Both the position numbers and the translations under genes were made by a program. The notes under the pieces are model-generated. The model ran no database searches and was not told the origin of the DNA. It worked only from the letters and a program-made list of their open reading frames with translations. Shown piece after piece: positions 15,701-27,614 of a stretch of DNA of 64,000 nt (position 1 is its first letter; each line of letters begins with the position of its first letter). Origin of the DNA: Thunnus maccoyii (Eukaryota > Chordata > Actinopteri > Scombriformes > Scombridae); contig NC_056544.1 in assembly GCF_910596095.1 (NCBI RefSeq), forward strand, positions 10,339,155 through 10,403,154, in the 5' to 3' direction.

Positions 15701-18700
15701 ATCTGCCTGCAGCATGTTAGTCTATGTTTCCATGTTTACTATAATAAATACTGCACCCCTATACATGTCCTTATCTGCCGCATGCCAGGAAATGCCAGCA
15801 GCCAACTAACCAATCAGATGCACGTTCAATGCGTATCATCTTGGTTGATTTGAAAAGATATCTTGCGGTAAAGAGCTTTAAAAAGCAGAATATAACTTTA
15901 TAATTATTATTTCTCATTAGAAATTTAAAGTCTTAAACTACAATCACTTGTTTCTCTGCTCTGTTGATTCCCCAACAAATCTGATGTTGTGCCAATTGAC
16001 ACAGCCAGAACCTGTTTGGTTTGTCCTCCTCTTTCCCAGAGATACTGTAGAAACAGCACACAAACTTGAAGTGGGCAGTTGTGAGAATGTGACTGAAATA
16101 TAAACAGTGGCTCGGGATGATGCTGGAAGGCAGCCGGCTGTTTTTTTTTCTTGAACACGCTTGCTCAACATTTTGTAAACAATGCAGGAGAAAGGCTAAA
16201 GTGGGAGTGCAGAAGAAAAAAAAAATCCTAGAAATAAAAATCCAAGGTTCAGTTTGAAACTCTTATGAATGAGGTGGAAATATATATAGAACTGAATGCA
16301 GAGTGTGAGTGTTTTTGTTCAGACGGCATTTAAGAATCACTCGGCTCAGAAAACAGATGAGCTTGATTAAAGTCACGTCTTCATTTATATATTCAACAGA
16401 CTAGAATACTGTATTTGTGGAATGAGATGCTTCTGTTTGGCATACATGTTTGGCATTATGTAACTAAAAAGGCAATTGCATTATACCCAGGTCTTAACAG
16501 GTATTACATAATTCATTCATCTTGTGCAGCTGAAGTTGGCTTTTACCACAGAGCAAAACATGACAACATGATGATTCATTAACAACAACAACTACAGACT
16601 AAGGTATTAACTCGTCTCTGACTCAGTGTGGACAAAAGGTGAACATTGTCACCTCACAGAGGGAAGACTATATTCCCTGCATTATATTGGTGTGATGTTT
16701 TTATTGTGTGCACTCTGAATAGTGCAAATGAACACACCTTTTGTGTCTGTAACTTTAGTCAGGAGGCCTCCTTTGGGACATTCATATAAAATATTTACAC
16801 CCATTCACTTCGAACATTTCCCCTCAGACATTTTGATTCACGGTGCAGCTGCATGTAATAGTAACGTTATTTCTATTTTGTTTTGTTTAGTATTTGTAAT
16901 TTTGCAAGTAGCACCTGTAGTTGAAATTATGATGAATTCAGATGGCTCCAAAAAAAAAAAAAATCCACAAGATCAAAAGTGAGTACTCTCAAACTTGCAA
17001 TAGTCAGATAAATTGAGGATTGTACTTTTGAGCTTAGCAGATCAGGCTCAGCAAGAGCAGGGACATAATACCATTAGTTGTAGTCTGGACGCCAGCTGCT
17101 CTTGTGACCAACACGCTGATTAGCAGTTAATCCGGATGCGATGTGTGAATTAGATAACTTGGTGATTTCTGAAGAAGCCAGAGGTTCATGCTCGTCCCAT
17201 GCTGTAAAGTCTGTGGAAAAAAAACAACAAAAAAACCCTCTTTCATAGCAAACAATATAAATGGAATTGGCAGCAGGAGGATTTGACTGAAGATGCCAGA
17301 AGTCTGCATACCAAAGAAGAGGGAAAGTGGGAGCACAGAGCTCTGCAGGCAGGCAAACGTCGTTGCTAGATTTGCACAAGTTTTATGATTTTTCAACAGC
17401 AATTTTTGCTATTGTTGAGGCCAGGACCAAGATTACTGCAGGTGTTTTCAACTAAGGGACTGTGTGAAAATTATTGGGGCGAGAGGAGAAAAAAAATGCA
17501 ATACCCTCCCCATAATATCACAAAGTAATCTAACACTATTGTATTAGTATAATTAATTTCGTCAGTAATAACTAAAATAATTTAAGATAGTCTACTCCAA
17601 TTTAAATCTTAAATAGCATAATAATTGTCACAGCAAATCTTTTTGTTGCCACAGACAAATTTACATATTTTTGAAACATTTAACTTTCTGTTTCCTATTA
17701 AGATGCAGAATGAAGTGAAGGTGGGAGCTGCTGTAAAATAGTGACAAATGACACAACAGAGTTAACTTTCAGTCGCTAAAGACCCTTCCCACCCTAGACT
17801 ACCCTCCCTTCAGCAAAAAGGAAAAATACATACCTGCTCCCCAGTCCCTAATGTAAAGTTTCAATACACCTTGCTCTCTGGATTCAAAAAAGTAAATATA
17901 ACCCAAAATAATTTGTTGATTTTCAAAAACATGAAAGTATTGCATAAATGACAAATGTAAGATGATTGCAGATCTTGATGAGGAAGAGGAAATCACGATA
18001 ACCGTAATCACCAAGTAATGATAATCTTTTTTTTTTTAAATGTTAAGAGGAGAGCAAAGCACAACTGAATTACATAGTAACCATAGCAATGGTTCCCCCA
18101 GCACTTCCTCTTTATGATGTCTGACATTTCCACTTCTAATCTTTCATCTTGCCAACAACATCTCCCCTGTTCTTGTTTTCAGTGCAAATCACTGTCAGGT
18201 TCGGCTGCCTCCTTGTAAAGGAAAGTATTTCATGCATGTTCATGCCACAGAGCCGACCTTAAGCAGGGGGTTTTGCATTTGAAGCAGCCATCCACAGCGC
18301 AAACATCACTGCATGCAAGTAATATGCAAGTTATCCAGTGACTGTCATTGGACGTCTCCAGGAGACAAACCCAGCAGCATGTTAATGGTAGACAAGGACA
18401 TCATTAAGGCTCTCTTAGTTACCGCTGCTGTTATCTATCACTGTGTAACCTGATCGCTGGGGACACATGTGATTCATTGTGCCCAGCTGGGTGCAAAATG
18501 ACTCATTGCTATTGTGATGGGGGTAACATTATTTCATTTCTAAAGCATGATCCTTAAAAAAAAAAACCTTCACATCAGCTACGAGCAAAGACGTCCAAAG
18601 GTTTTGACGGAGTTTTCAGCTTCCAGACTTTCTCCCTCTCAGTTTGGTGCAAGCAGCACTGAGGAGCAGAGCCGGGGAGTCAGCGAGCGAGATGGTGCAT

Positions 18701-19577
18701 TATCCTCTCGTTAAAGCATATTTGGAATATGAGTGTTGTTTGGTTTTCTAACCTTTTCAGTCTCTCCAAAAACTTTTGATTTATTGCTGTATGAATTACA
18801 CATTCCAAAAGGGAAAACTCTGCCCTCAAAAAGGAGGTGAGGGAACTGGTGGTTCTGCTGTGGAGGTATTTGAGTTAATGTGTAACCTGTGTTAATGTTT
18901 TTTCTCTTTTGTTTTTGTTAACCAGTGTTCAGAAAATATGGTATCCCGCAGCAGTGGATATCTGCCGCTCTCCGAAGGGTTGTGCGGCTTGGCGTGTTTT
19001 ATGTCTGACAGTTAAAATATATGTGCTGTTAGTTTCAGGAATGCTGGTGTAACATGGAAACATGGGAGTGTCACTCACAGAGCAGATGTTTTGCTTTTAA
19101 TCATTCATATTAAGCTGAAGCTTTTTGGTGTTTCGGTGCTTTGATTCTTCCTTACAAAACCAATGCCATTATGTTTTTCTGTGTCCCACTTGTTTTAAGG
19201 AAATAGCTTATAGAAAAAAAACGAGTGCAGTGACTGTGATCATAAGGAGAAATCCGCACTGAGTTTATTTTTATTTTTCACTTATGCATATTTTCCTTTA
19301 TTCACAAGCTTCTTGATGTAATATCCTAAATATTGAGATAAAATGTTGTTCTCTTGCAGTTTGTTGAACATTTGTTTAATTTCTCGTAATTAAACTGTGG
19401 ACCCAAAACTATATTACTGTTCTCCAGTATTTTATAATCACTTCATCATAAAAACGCAGCTATTTTATAGCTATAGCAATGAAGAAACTCTCTTTTTCCT
19501 ACATGTAGCCCTATGTTTTGTTCCCCAGCAACAACCATAACGTACACTATGTTAAGATTGATAAGTACTCCCTATTT

Positions 19578-19579
<2 letters not shown>
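15701..19579. other. Intergenic; candidate conserved block at 18.0-18.5 kb
   Basis: No gene is recognised. Most is AT-rich. The segment 18040-18540 is of higher complexity and balanced composition (CATGCATG, GTCTCCAGGAGAC, TGACTCATTG) and is the likeliest part to be a conserved regulatory element, but this is only a visual impression. Confidence 0.4.
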
Positions 19580-19616
<37 letters not shown>

Positions 19617-19657
19617 GTAGATAGATAGATAGATAGATAGATACATAGATAGATAGG

Positions 19658-19731
<74 letters not shown>

Positions 19732-19797
19732 CATAGATAGATAGATAGATAGGTAGGTAGATAGATAGATAGATACATAGATAGATAGATAGGTAGG

Positions 19798-19832
<35 letters not shown>

Positions 19833-19833
19833 G

Positions 19834-19892
<59 letters not shown>
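19580..19892. repeat. (GATA)n array, about 313 bp
   Basis: Nearly uninterrupted AGAT/GATA tetranucleotides with scattered GGTA and CATA variants. The long tyrosine/leucine/serine-rich minus-strand frames here are translations of the repeat and not genes. Confidence 0.98.
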
Positions 19893-21035
19893 CAATATAT
19901 AAACATATAACTACTTTTTTGGAAAGACTCAATACTCTCAGTAAATATTATATTAGCTGGTTGCATTCAAGAATTCATTTTCAGCAAACTATTATCAGAC
20001 TTCAGCGCTTGAAGCTGTTTTGCAGTGATGTGATTTAGTTGAGTCCAAAATTACAATCATGTGTCAGCACAATTTGCATCTACAAAGGAAATCTATGCTA
20101 GGTCCATGAGATCCAGGAAAATCTGAAGAGAGAGAATCCATGGATAACAACACAGCACTTTGAGGAATTGGATCCTAGCGAGCAAAAACCTCAACGAAGC
20201 AAAAACCCAACCAAAAAAATTCAACTTGTGCAGCATGCAGGCTCTGGTCCAATGTTGTGGCACGGGAGGCGCAGCCCATTAAGTTATTGTTTAGTCCAAA
20301 ATGACATTTACTTGTAGTTTGAGTCTAATCTGAATAAAAAGTTGAAATAACTGACAAAACAACTGCATTTATGTCAGATAAACTTATGTTTAATGTTGCA
20401 TCTTGCAGGGAGGAAGCTTGACTTCTTGTTCTTTAACTTTTTGTCACTGTTCACTCTGTACAGAGCAACTCCTGCTTTACTATACACACACACACACACA
20501 GCAATGAGTCTATTTTTATTGCTCTGTGAAGTAACTGGAAGGTGCTATTATTGCCACTTCTACTGTTGTGGTCATAAAAATTTTAAAAGTTACATCTTTT
20601 TCTCTGTTATCTGTTGCTTTCTGTGCACTCTTTTTATGTAGCGGGTTGTTTATTGTGCCGTAAACAAGCTTTTTATGTAACTTCGATAACACTTGGCTCA
20701 GAGGCAGCCATGTTTCTGAGTGATATGCACTCTGTTTGCCTTGTGTCAACTAAGGCTACGTTCCCACCATTCAAGGTCGGGCTATACACCGAGGTGGTAA
20801 ATCCAGTTTGAGAAGTGTGACCTGAAACATGATGCTGTGTACGACGTGCGGCAGTGCTATGCCTCAGAGTGTTGGTTGAAGGAATGCTTATTAATTACAC
20901 AGATGTCTGTGGTATCGAATATTGTAGGGATTGGTTCATATTGTAGGCAGTGTTGATTTTGTAATGTCTCTCTTGCACGCTAATAATTTCAGACTTGTCT
21001 GACAATGATGTTTGTATTACAGTTTGGGGGATTTT
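19893..21035. other. Intergenic, with a short (CA)9 tract
   Basis: Non-coding sequence. A short CA dinucleotide run occupies 20483-20500. No gene is recognised. Confidence 0.5.
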
Positions 21036-21083
21036 GAGAAAGAAAGAAAGAAAGCAAGAAAGAAAGAAAGAAAGAAAGAAAGC

Positions 21084-21139
<56 letters not shown>

Positions 21140-21141
21140 AG
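21036..21141. repeat. (GAAA)n microsatellite
   Basis: A purine-only tract of GAAA units with two GCAA interruptions. The strand asymmetry is complete (A and G apart from the two C's). The lysine/glutamate-rich and phenylalanine/leucine-rich frames over it are artefacts. Confidence 0.97.
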
Positions 21142-23689
21142 GAGACCAATCATGTGAGTGCTGCCTCGTCACAAGAGTACCTTTCACACAGGGGTTAAAG
21201 GATAGAATTCCAGGTCATCTCTTTGGTTCCACAAGACTCGCCAAGGCACAACCACGAGTGTAACCCGAGCCAGAGGTAAACAACTGTTCCACACGGAAGC
21301 GCTGGGGAGGTGTGAAAGGGGGGCAGCGCTGCACATGAGACAAATCATCAGGGTTATTTGGGAACCCGCCATGTCATAGAAGGGCCTGCTGTCTCGGGCC
21401 TTGCATCTGACACCTGCAGGTGACAGATTTCCAGGACTAGTCAGTGTCCTCTGCCTGGATCAGTTTGCTCCAAGGTGCGGTAACACTGACAGGAGACAAG
21501 AGGGAGGAAACATAATAACATCACACATCTGCTATAGGGATACTGTTAGCATTGGAGAGGCCCCTTGCTATAATTTATGTATGTATGTATGTTCCTAAAT
21601 AGTGAGTGCACCAGGAAAGCTGAAATTTCCCAGTATTCATCCTTTATTTCCTAATTGCAAATATTGATGAAAATATTACTGACACATGTAGAAGTGTACT
21701 CAAAGAGATTCCTTTTTCGATGTGCAACCTGAGCTTTGAATCTTTTATGCGCATGTAAACAGGTAACAGCAATCCTCATCGAAGTATGGGCTTCAAGGGC
21801 CATACTTGGTCCATATCTGACCTGTGGGAGTTGATGATCCTCATCCAGGTCCAACAGTTCACGCACAGTTCACAGACTACCACAGGAGATCTGGGTGGAT
21901 TGAGAGATCACATTCCTCTGCCAGGACACAGGAGAGGATGGAAACCACCACATATAGTCCTGCTTTGTTGAGCCAACTTTAGTTATACTGGCATTTTTGC
22001 TGGTTGTATATGTATTTTTGAGGGCTATGTTGCTACAAGAAAATTATTTCATTAAAGCTTGTTGCTTTACAGCGTGGACAGGTAAAGACAGAGAGGAGGG
22101 ATGAGGCAAGAGTAAGTAAAAAAGAGAGAGAGAGGTTAGGCAGTCAGAGTCTGGGAAACAACATTTCTATCAGGACCTCCCAAAAAACTGGTCTGACTGG
22201 AGTAGTGGACTAAAGGAAAATGTACTTAACATACAGTCCAGTTTTCCTCGAAGGAAAGATCTGCTTAATAATTTGTCTCACAAGAGGAATACTGCCATCA
22301 GCAACACTGACTTAAGATCAGAGTTCAGCTCAGTGTATTTACTGTGCTGTTCACCGTTCATTATCAAAACTGATTATTATCAGGACTCATTATATTTGCT
22401 TGGTGACTAATTCAGTGGTCACCGTTGACGCACACTGTGATGTGAAAATAAGGTGCTAAGTGAGAGGAAGGTAGTTGGTAGACCACATGGACGGTTCACA
22501 GCAGCTTTCAGTTAGGTGCTCACCGCTCGCTGTATGACTAAAAGATGCTGCACAACACTTTCTTAGTTCTATTGTTTCCATTCACATTCATACCCCAGTG
22601 GAATTACCCTTTTATACCCACTTGCACACCACAGGTATCAGAGAAAACATTAATTACATTAGTGTGAGATCACAGAAAGTGATCGTTACTGCTACAAGAC
22701 TAGTTAAGCTAATACTTGTAGGGTCTTTTGGTTGGTGTGGTCCATTAAAACTACACTCTGTTTGGCGACTTTCATATTAACAGAAAAAAAAGTAATTTCC
22801 TGTTTGGATAGTCCTCATTACTCAGACCAGTCTAGCATGAAGAGTGAGAGATTTACCTGGCTGTGATCCAACGATCCTAATCTGCCTTTAGAAAGCCAGT
22901 GAGACTTATATACGAGCACTATATGTTTTACTACATTATATGCATTACTACATTACAATATGTGACAACTAAGCAAACACTACTTCTGGAAAGGGGCAAG
23001 CAAAACAATGATTATCCCAGTTTTTCTCTATAGCACCTCAATAATACTATGGTTTTTAATGCAGCCATACACTTCAGATGTTTTTATGTTTTGTCTGTGT
23101 TCAAAAATATTTCATTCATCTGTATTTTCAATGGTTGAAATGACAATAAACCTGAATTTGAACTTGAACAGCTACACACTAGCCACACTTAGCATTTAGC
23201 GTCAATAAATAATATATATATAGCTACATATCTGACCATTTTAAATGTATGGTACTTTTGTTACTGTTGGACTTGTTTCTTTCAGTTTGTCTTTGAAGAA
23301 ACTTTCAAACCTTCTGATGTCACCTCACAACAGAAACCAGCAATACAAGTGCCAGTGAAACTTACTGCAGCATAGTGGTAATGTACCACTAATACCAACC
23401 ACAACCAAGTCACTATGAAGATAAAGTCAAAGCTGACTTTTGGAAGCTTTGATTTTATCTTCTCAGTTAGCAGTGCTGTTGCAAGCTTCTCTTGATCAAA
23501 CAAGATTCATTGTAATGACAAGAACTGAATTTTTCATTCTTACAGAGGAGGTTAGGTTGAGTTTAAGGGGACTTTGTCACTAAAGACTGTTATTTGCATC
23601 CGAGTTCCTACCAACAGTCGGTGTTTGTTCATGACTATGATCTTGCTGCCAAACTTTCCTTGAACTAAGTGCATGTAACATCTCCTGTC
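21142..23689. other. Intergenic, no gene recognised
   Basis: Mixed non-coding sequence. A short GTAT run lies at 21577-21592 and a GA-rich stretch at 22085-22135. Nothing here codes recognisably. Confidence 0.45.
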
Positions 23690-23905
23690 TTCGCTCCACT
23701 GTCTTACCCTTGAAGAATATGTTAAGTATGGTGATATTCTACATTCTATTTTTTGACAACAAATCCCACAAAAAGATCAAAATCAACAATGAATTGATGT
23801 TACTAACAAGTATTGCCAGTATAGCCAAAGCCTAATATACTTCAGCTTATTCTTCTGTGTTACAGAGCTCCATTGTTGTCCAAAAACTATTGAGTAACAA
23901 GGTTT
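23690..23905. repeat. Foldback repeat family, partial copy C
   Basis: It matches the left arm of the large foldback element at 46.85 kb. Shared, diverged steps in the same order are CAACAATGAA, ACAAGTATTG, CCAAAGCCT and TTGTTGTCCAAA. Only one arm is present, so this is a truncated copy. Edges are approximate. Confidence 0.55.
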
Positions 23906-24655
23906 GCGCTCTCACACTAACACATTGTTGGTTTTACTCATTTGTTGTTGCCAATAACAAAAATATTAAATATCACCAGTCCTGTCCTGTACATTTGTTT
24001 AGTATAAGGTGAACAACTTCAACTTCAACTATAAAGGACCTCACACATGAAAAGTTAATTATTTCTGAAGATATTTCTACAAACGTTCATCACACAGCAC
24101 TTCATGGATATGTGTCTCCAGTGAGAAATCCAGAGACCGTTTGGATCTGTCAGGACCTGAGGATGGATGTCTAGCATTTCAAATGTGGGAGTTAAGACAC
24201 CATCTCATCTCAACGGGCTCATAGATTTTCATTAACCACCCCTCAAAGTGAGCTGTTGGCTTTGTAGCTTTAAATGGTTGTGGGTATTGCTTTACACAAG
24301 TTCTATCCGAGACCAGTCAGTGTGTCATACGTGGTTCCTTAATGTGGTATCTCCACTGGCTCTGCAAAACCAGCACAACAGACTGCCAGCACAGCAGCAA
24401 CCACTTTTATTTTTCCATAGAAGGATGAATCACTCTCGAATGAACACTTAGTGACCCATGACTTAAAGGCCAAGATTAGCCCTAGCAACTGAAGCTCTCT
24501 GGGGTCCATAATCGATGCTGAGGGCTAAACACCCTGCTGTTTGCCTGAGCTCTCTCCCCTTGTCGTCCTATCCGAGTTACAGCAAAGGAGAAGCAATCAG
24601 TAGCCAACACAAATTTGTACAGTCAGATGAGAACACATAGAAGACAACTGTATCT

Positions 24656-25163
24656 TAAAGGATATTGCTGCCGATTTTCTATATTTTTCTTATTATCAAC
24701 AAATGTCAATCATCATCATTAGCTTGTTGTGCTTGTTGTCACAACCTCCTGACTTTGTGCTACATTGTAAATTTCTCAAGTAACTTCAGCACAAAGTCAA
24801 GAGGTTGTGATATGTAGCACAACATGCCAGCAAAGCTGTAAACGGAGCTGCATTCCCACACATGCTCAGTAGCGTCTGCTGTCCAAGGAACTACTCTCCA
24901 GAGACTGAAAACCTTTTATTAGTCTTTGGAGCTGTTTCTAAACAAACTACCGTAACTGGAATCTTTGTAATGAAGAAACATATAACCCACTGCAATGGTG
25001 TGGCTGAACAACAGAGGTTTACGGCAGAGAAGAATCAGATATATCAGGCTTTGGATAGACACACAATACTTGTAGGTAGGATGATTTCATTGTTGGTTTG
25101 TCTCTGCACATGAGACTTGTTGACAATAAGAAAAACAAAGATAATCGCCAGGCTTATCCTTTA
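24656..25163. repeat. Foldback (palindromic) repeat family, copy A
   Basis: The ends are inverted copies: TAAAGGATATTGCTG on the left and the complement of TAAAGGATAAGCCTG on the right. Each is followed inward by a GATT...TTTTCTTATT...TCAACAA step. The centre has GTCAAGAGGTTGTGATATGTAGCACAAC and a shorter, diverged inverted partner. It aligns along its length with the element at 46851-47612, although most of the left arm is deleted. It has no coding capacity and looks like a MITE or foldback transposon. Confidence 0.65.
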
Positions 25164-25166
25164 GAA

Positions 25167-25631
25167 GGAATACTTTGACATTTTGGAAAATGTCTTTTCG
25201 TTTTCTTGCTGAGAGTTAGATAAGAAGATTGATTCCACTCTAGTTCTGTACGCTAAATATTAAGCTACCACCAAATGCTGGTTAGCTTAGTTTAGTATAT
25301 AAACTGGAAACAAGGGGAACAGGTAGCCTGGCTCTGTCTGAAGTTAATAAAATCCACCTGCCAGCACCTCTAAAACTTACAATATAACACATTATATCCT
25401 GTTTGTTTGATCTGTATAAAAACCCAAATGTAGAAAAGGTTCAGTTTTGAGTCTCCACCGGTTGAGAGGCACATAACTGCCATTAAACCAGTACTTGTTG
25501 TTTTGACACTTCAGTTTTGTACAGATTAAACAAATGAGATATAACATCTTAATGAGAGTGATATCAATCTTCTCATCTAACTCTCAGCAAGAAAGCAAAT
25601 TAGCATATCTCCCAAAATGTCAAAATTTTCC
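25167..25631. mobile_element. MITE-like element with long terminal inverted repeats
   Basis: Both ends carry about 65-bp inverted repeats: GGAATACTTTGACATTTTGG and TTGCTGAGAGTTAGATAAGA on the left, and their complements on the right (plus-strand TCTTCTCATCTAACTCTCAG, then CCCAAAATGTCAAAATT). The interior has GCTGGTTAGCTTAG and TAGCCTGGCTCTGTCTG, which I recognise from a very abundant percomorph repeat. There is no transposase. It abuts foldback copy A within a few bases. Confidence 0.75.
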
Positions 25632-27347
25632 ATTCATTCTATTTTTTTTGAGCTTGCCTCAAACATATTTATACAGTACATACAGAATGTCCCCTGAAGA
25701 CATATTCGGGGTGGAGGAAGTCAAATCAAAGCGTCCAATCAGACATTTTGGCCAATTTCAGACTTAAAAAAAAAACAGCAGCAGCAGCACGCTCACAGCT
25801 TCCTGTTGTCATCTTCCTGTACTTTTTTGTTTGTCCTCTGAGTGACACTCACATGTTCCTTGTAAATTGAATCAGATGGGAACACTGTGTACACACCGTG
25901 CCTGCCTTGAATCAAGACCCCATGACCTTCCCACATGACTACTTGAGGACTAATTGCAATTGATGGTCTTGTCTATAGTGTTCTTTTCATTAGCAGCAGC
26001 CTTGTAAAAGCCTGTGTGTTCACAGGAGGACCATCAATTCTTATTTGTTGCATGACGCCACGGGAAGGATTGATTTAGACACTTATGTATGCTACATTAA
26101 GCATTTTACGTAAGCTTTACAGTGTAATTTGTTGAATTTGCTGTGGAATGTAAGAGGAATCATATTATCTGTATTAGGCAATCTTTCTCTAATCTCTCAG
26201 TTACCAGAACATGCTTATTTGACCTATGAGTGACTATGCAGAAATTTCACTATTGTTGTGTTTTTTGAAACTGACAGGATTTTACATTCATTGTGCTTGA
26301 ACATTACAAATTACAGTCTGCTAAAAACCACCCTGTGAATGTTAAAGGCCAGCGAACATCCCAACTGAGGGTGTTTTTTATTCTCTTGGGCAGTTTCCCT
26401 AGAGCGAATGATATCTCAAACACTATAAAGTGCAATAAAATGCTGGAGGAACACACAGTATTTTTTTAATGCGATTATCTGCTCAAAATAATTTTCATAC
26501 ATCTTTGTCACACAAGTTACACAAGTTAGAGGACACGATAAGCCAACACAAACAGCTGGTACAGTAGAAGTTTATTAACTTCTTTCACAGGTTCTTGGAC
26601 AGCACCCTCATCTTTTTCTCTCAGGAGTCACTTTATATTTTCAAGACAGAATGAGAGTTGAAGTTGGCCAAATTAGCAGACAGCTAATAAAATAATTCAT
26701 ACATTGTTAAAATATTTGTTAAAACTCAACAAGGGGTGGAAATCTAGCTCAAGCATATCATCTTACAAAACGTTGACTGGACGGAATTTATTTGGTTCAG
26801 ACCCCTGAAACAAAGGAATCCTTTATATTTATATAATAGTATCTTTTCATTGTGAATGGCCTTAGGGTGCCTCTTCATGCCCAGAGGTCAGGCCAGGTCA
26901 TTACAAACAACATGCGCTTCACTGTTTGGCAAACAGTTTGTTCACACTATGTGGGATGTAAAAGCCATCAGCAAGTCTTTCAACCTCAGACAAATTTGTT
27001 GCAGTCGTTTTAGGGCGCTGAAATTGGTTTGGTTTTTTTCATGAAAATGAAATAAATGTTTTTTAAATATTTAATTGTCAGCGAATGCTCAAAAAGGGTT
27101 AAATAATGTAAGGAGGGAAGCTATTATCTATTACTTTTAATGTTTTCACTAACAGCCAATAAGCTTATTATGGTTCCCCTTTCATTTTCAAAACCAGAAT
27201 ATGTTAGGAGTTGTTCTACATTCATATGGAGGCAAACAAACCACACCAGTGTGTAAAGTTGCATGTAAATACCATATTGGTATTCATATTTGTTATATTA
27301 TAAACATATTTGTCACATATCTAGTGCTTTATCTCACCCATCTAAGA
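25632..27347. other. Intergenic, no gene recognised
   Basis: AT-rich non-coding sequence with one short CAG-type run at 25779-25790. No coding exon or RNA gene is seen. Confidence 0.45.
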
Positions 27348-27614
27348 CAATGGTACTCAAAGTGGGGTGTGGGGACCCCTAGAGGTCCTTGAAGGGGTTC
27401 CAGGGGGTCCCCAGCAAAAAGGGGAATCGTTTATTTTCACTATAATTCCATCCATAAGTAACACAATGACAGACTGTGTGACTGTTTTGGTCATGAGTTT
27501 CATACACTTTTTGTAATAAAACATCTAAAAGCAAAAATCTTATCAGATGGGGGTCCATGGTCTAATTTGTGCCAGTTAAGGGGTCCTTGATGTGAAAAAG
27601 TTTGAGAACCACTG
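27348..27614. mobile_element. hAT-type MITE (267 bp) with target-site duplication
   Basis: The ends are inverted repeats: CAATGGTACTCAAAGTGGGG on the left and, as complement, CAGTGGTTCTCAAACTTTTT on the right. The flanking octamers ATCTAAGA (27340-27347) and GGCTAAGA (27615-27622) agree at 6 of 8 bases, as expected of an ageing hAT 8-bp target-site duplication. The interior has repeated GGGGTCC steps and no coding frame. Confidence 0.75.

Noticed and set aside
15221-15853. Cys/Val-rich frames of 60-102 aa
   Set aside because: Translations of two TG tracts.
19547-19966. Minus-strand frames of 107-139 aa rich in Tyr/Leu/Ser/Ile
   Set aside because: They are translations of the GATA microsatellite in three frames.
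20895-21263. Lys/Glu-rich and Phe/Leu-rich frames
   Set aside because: Produced by the GAAA microsatellite; no flanking conserved sequence.
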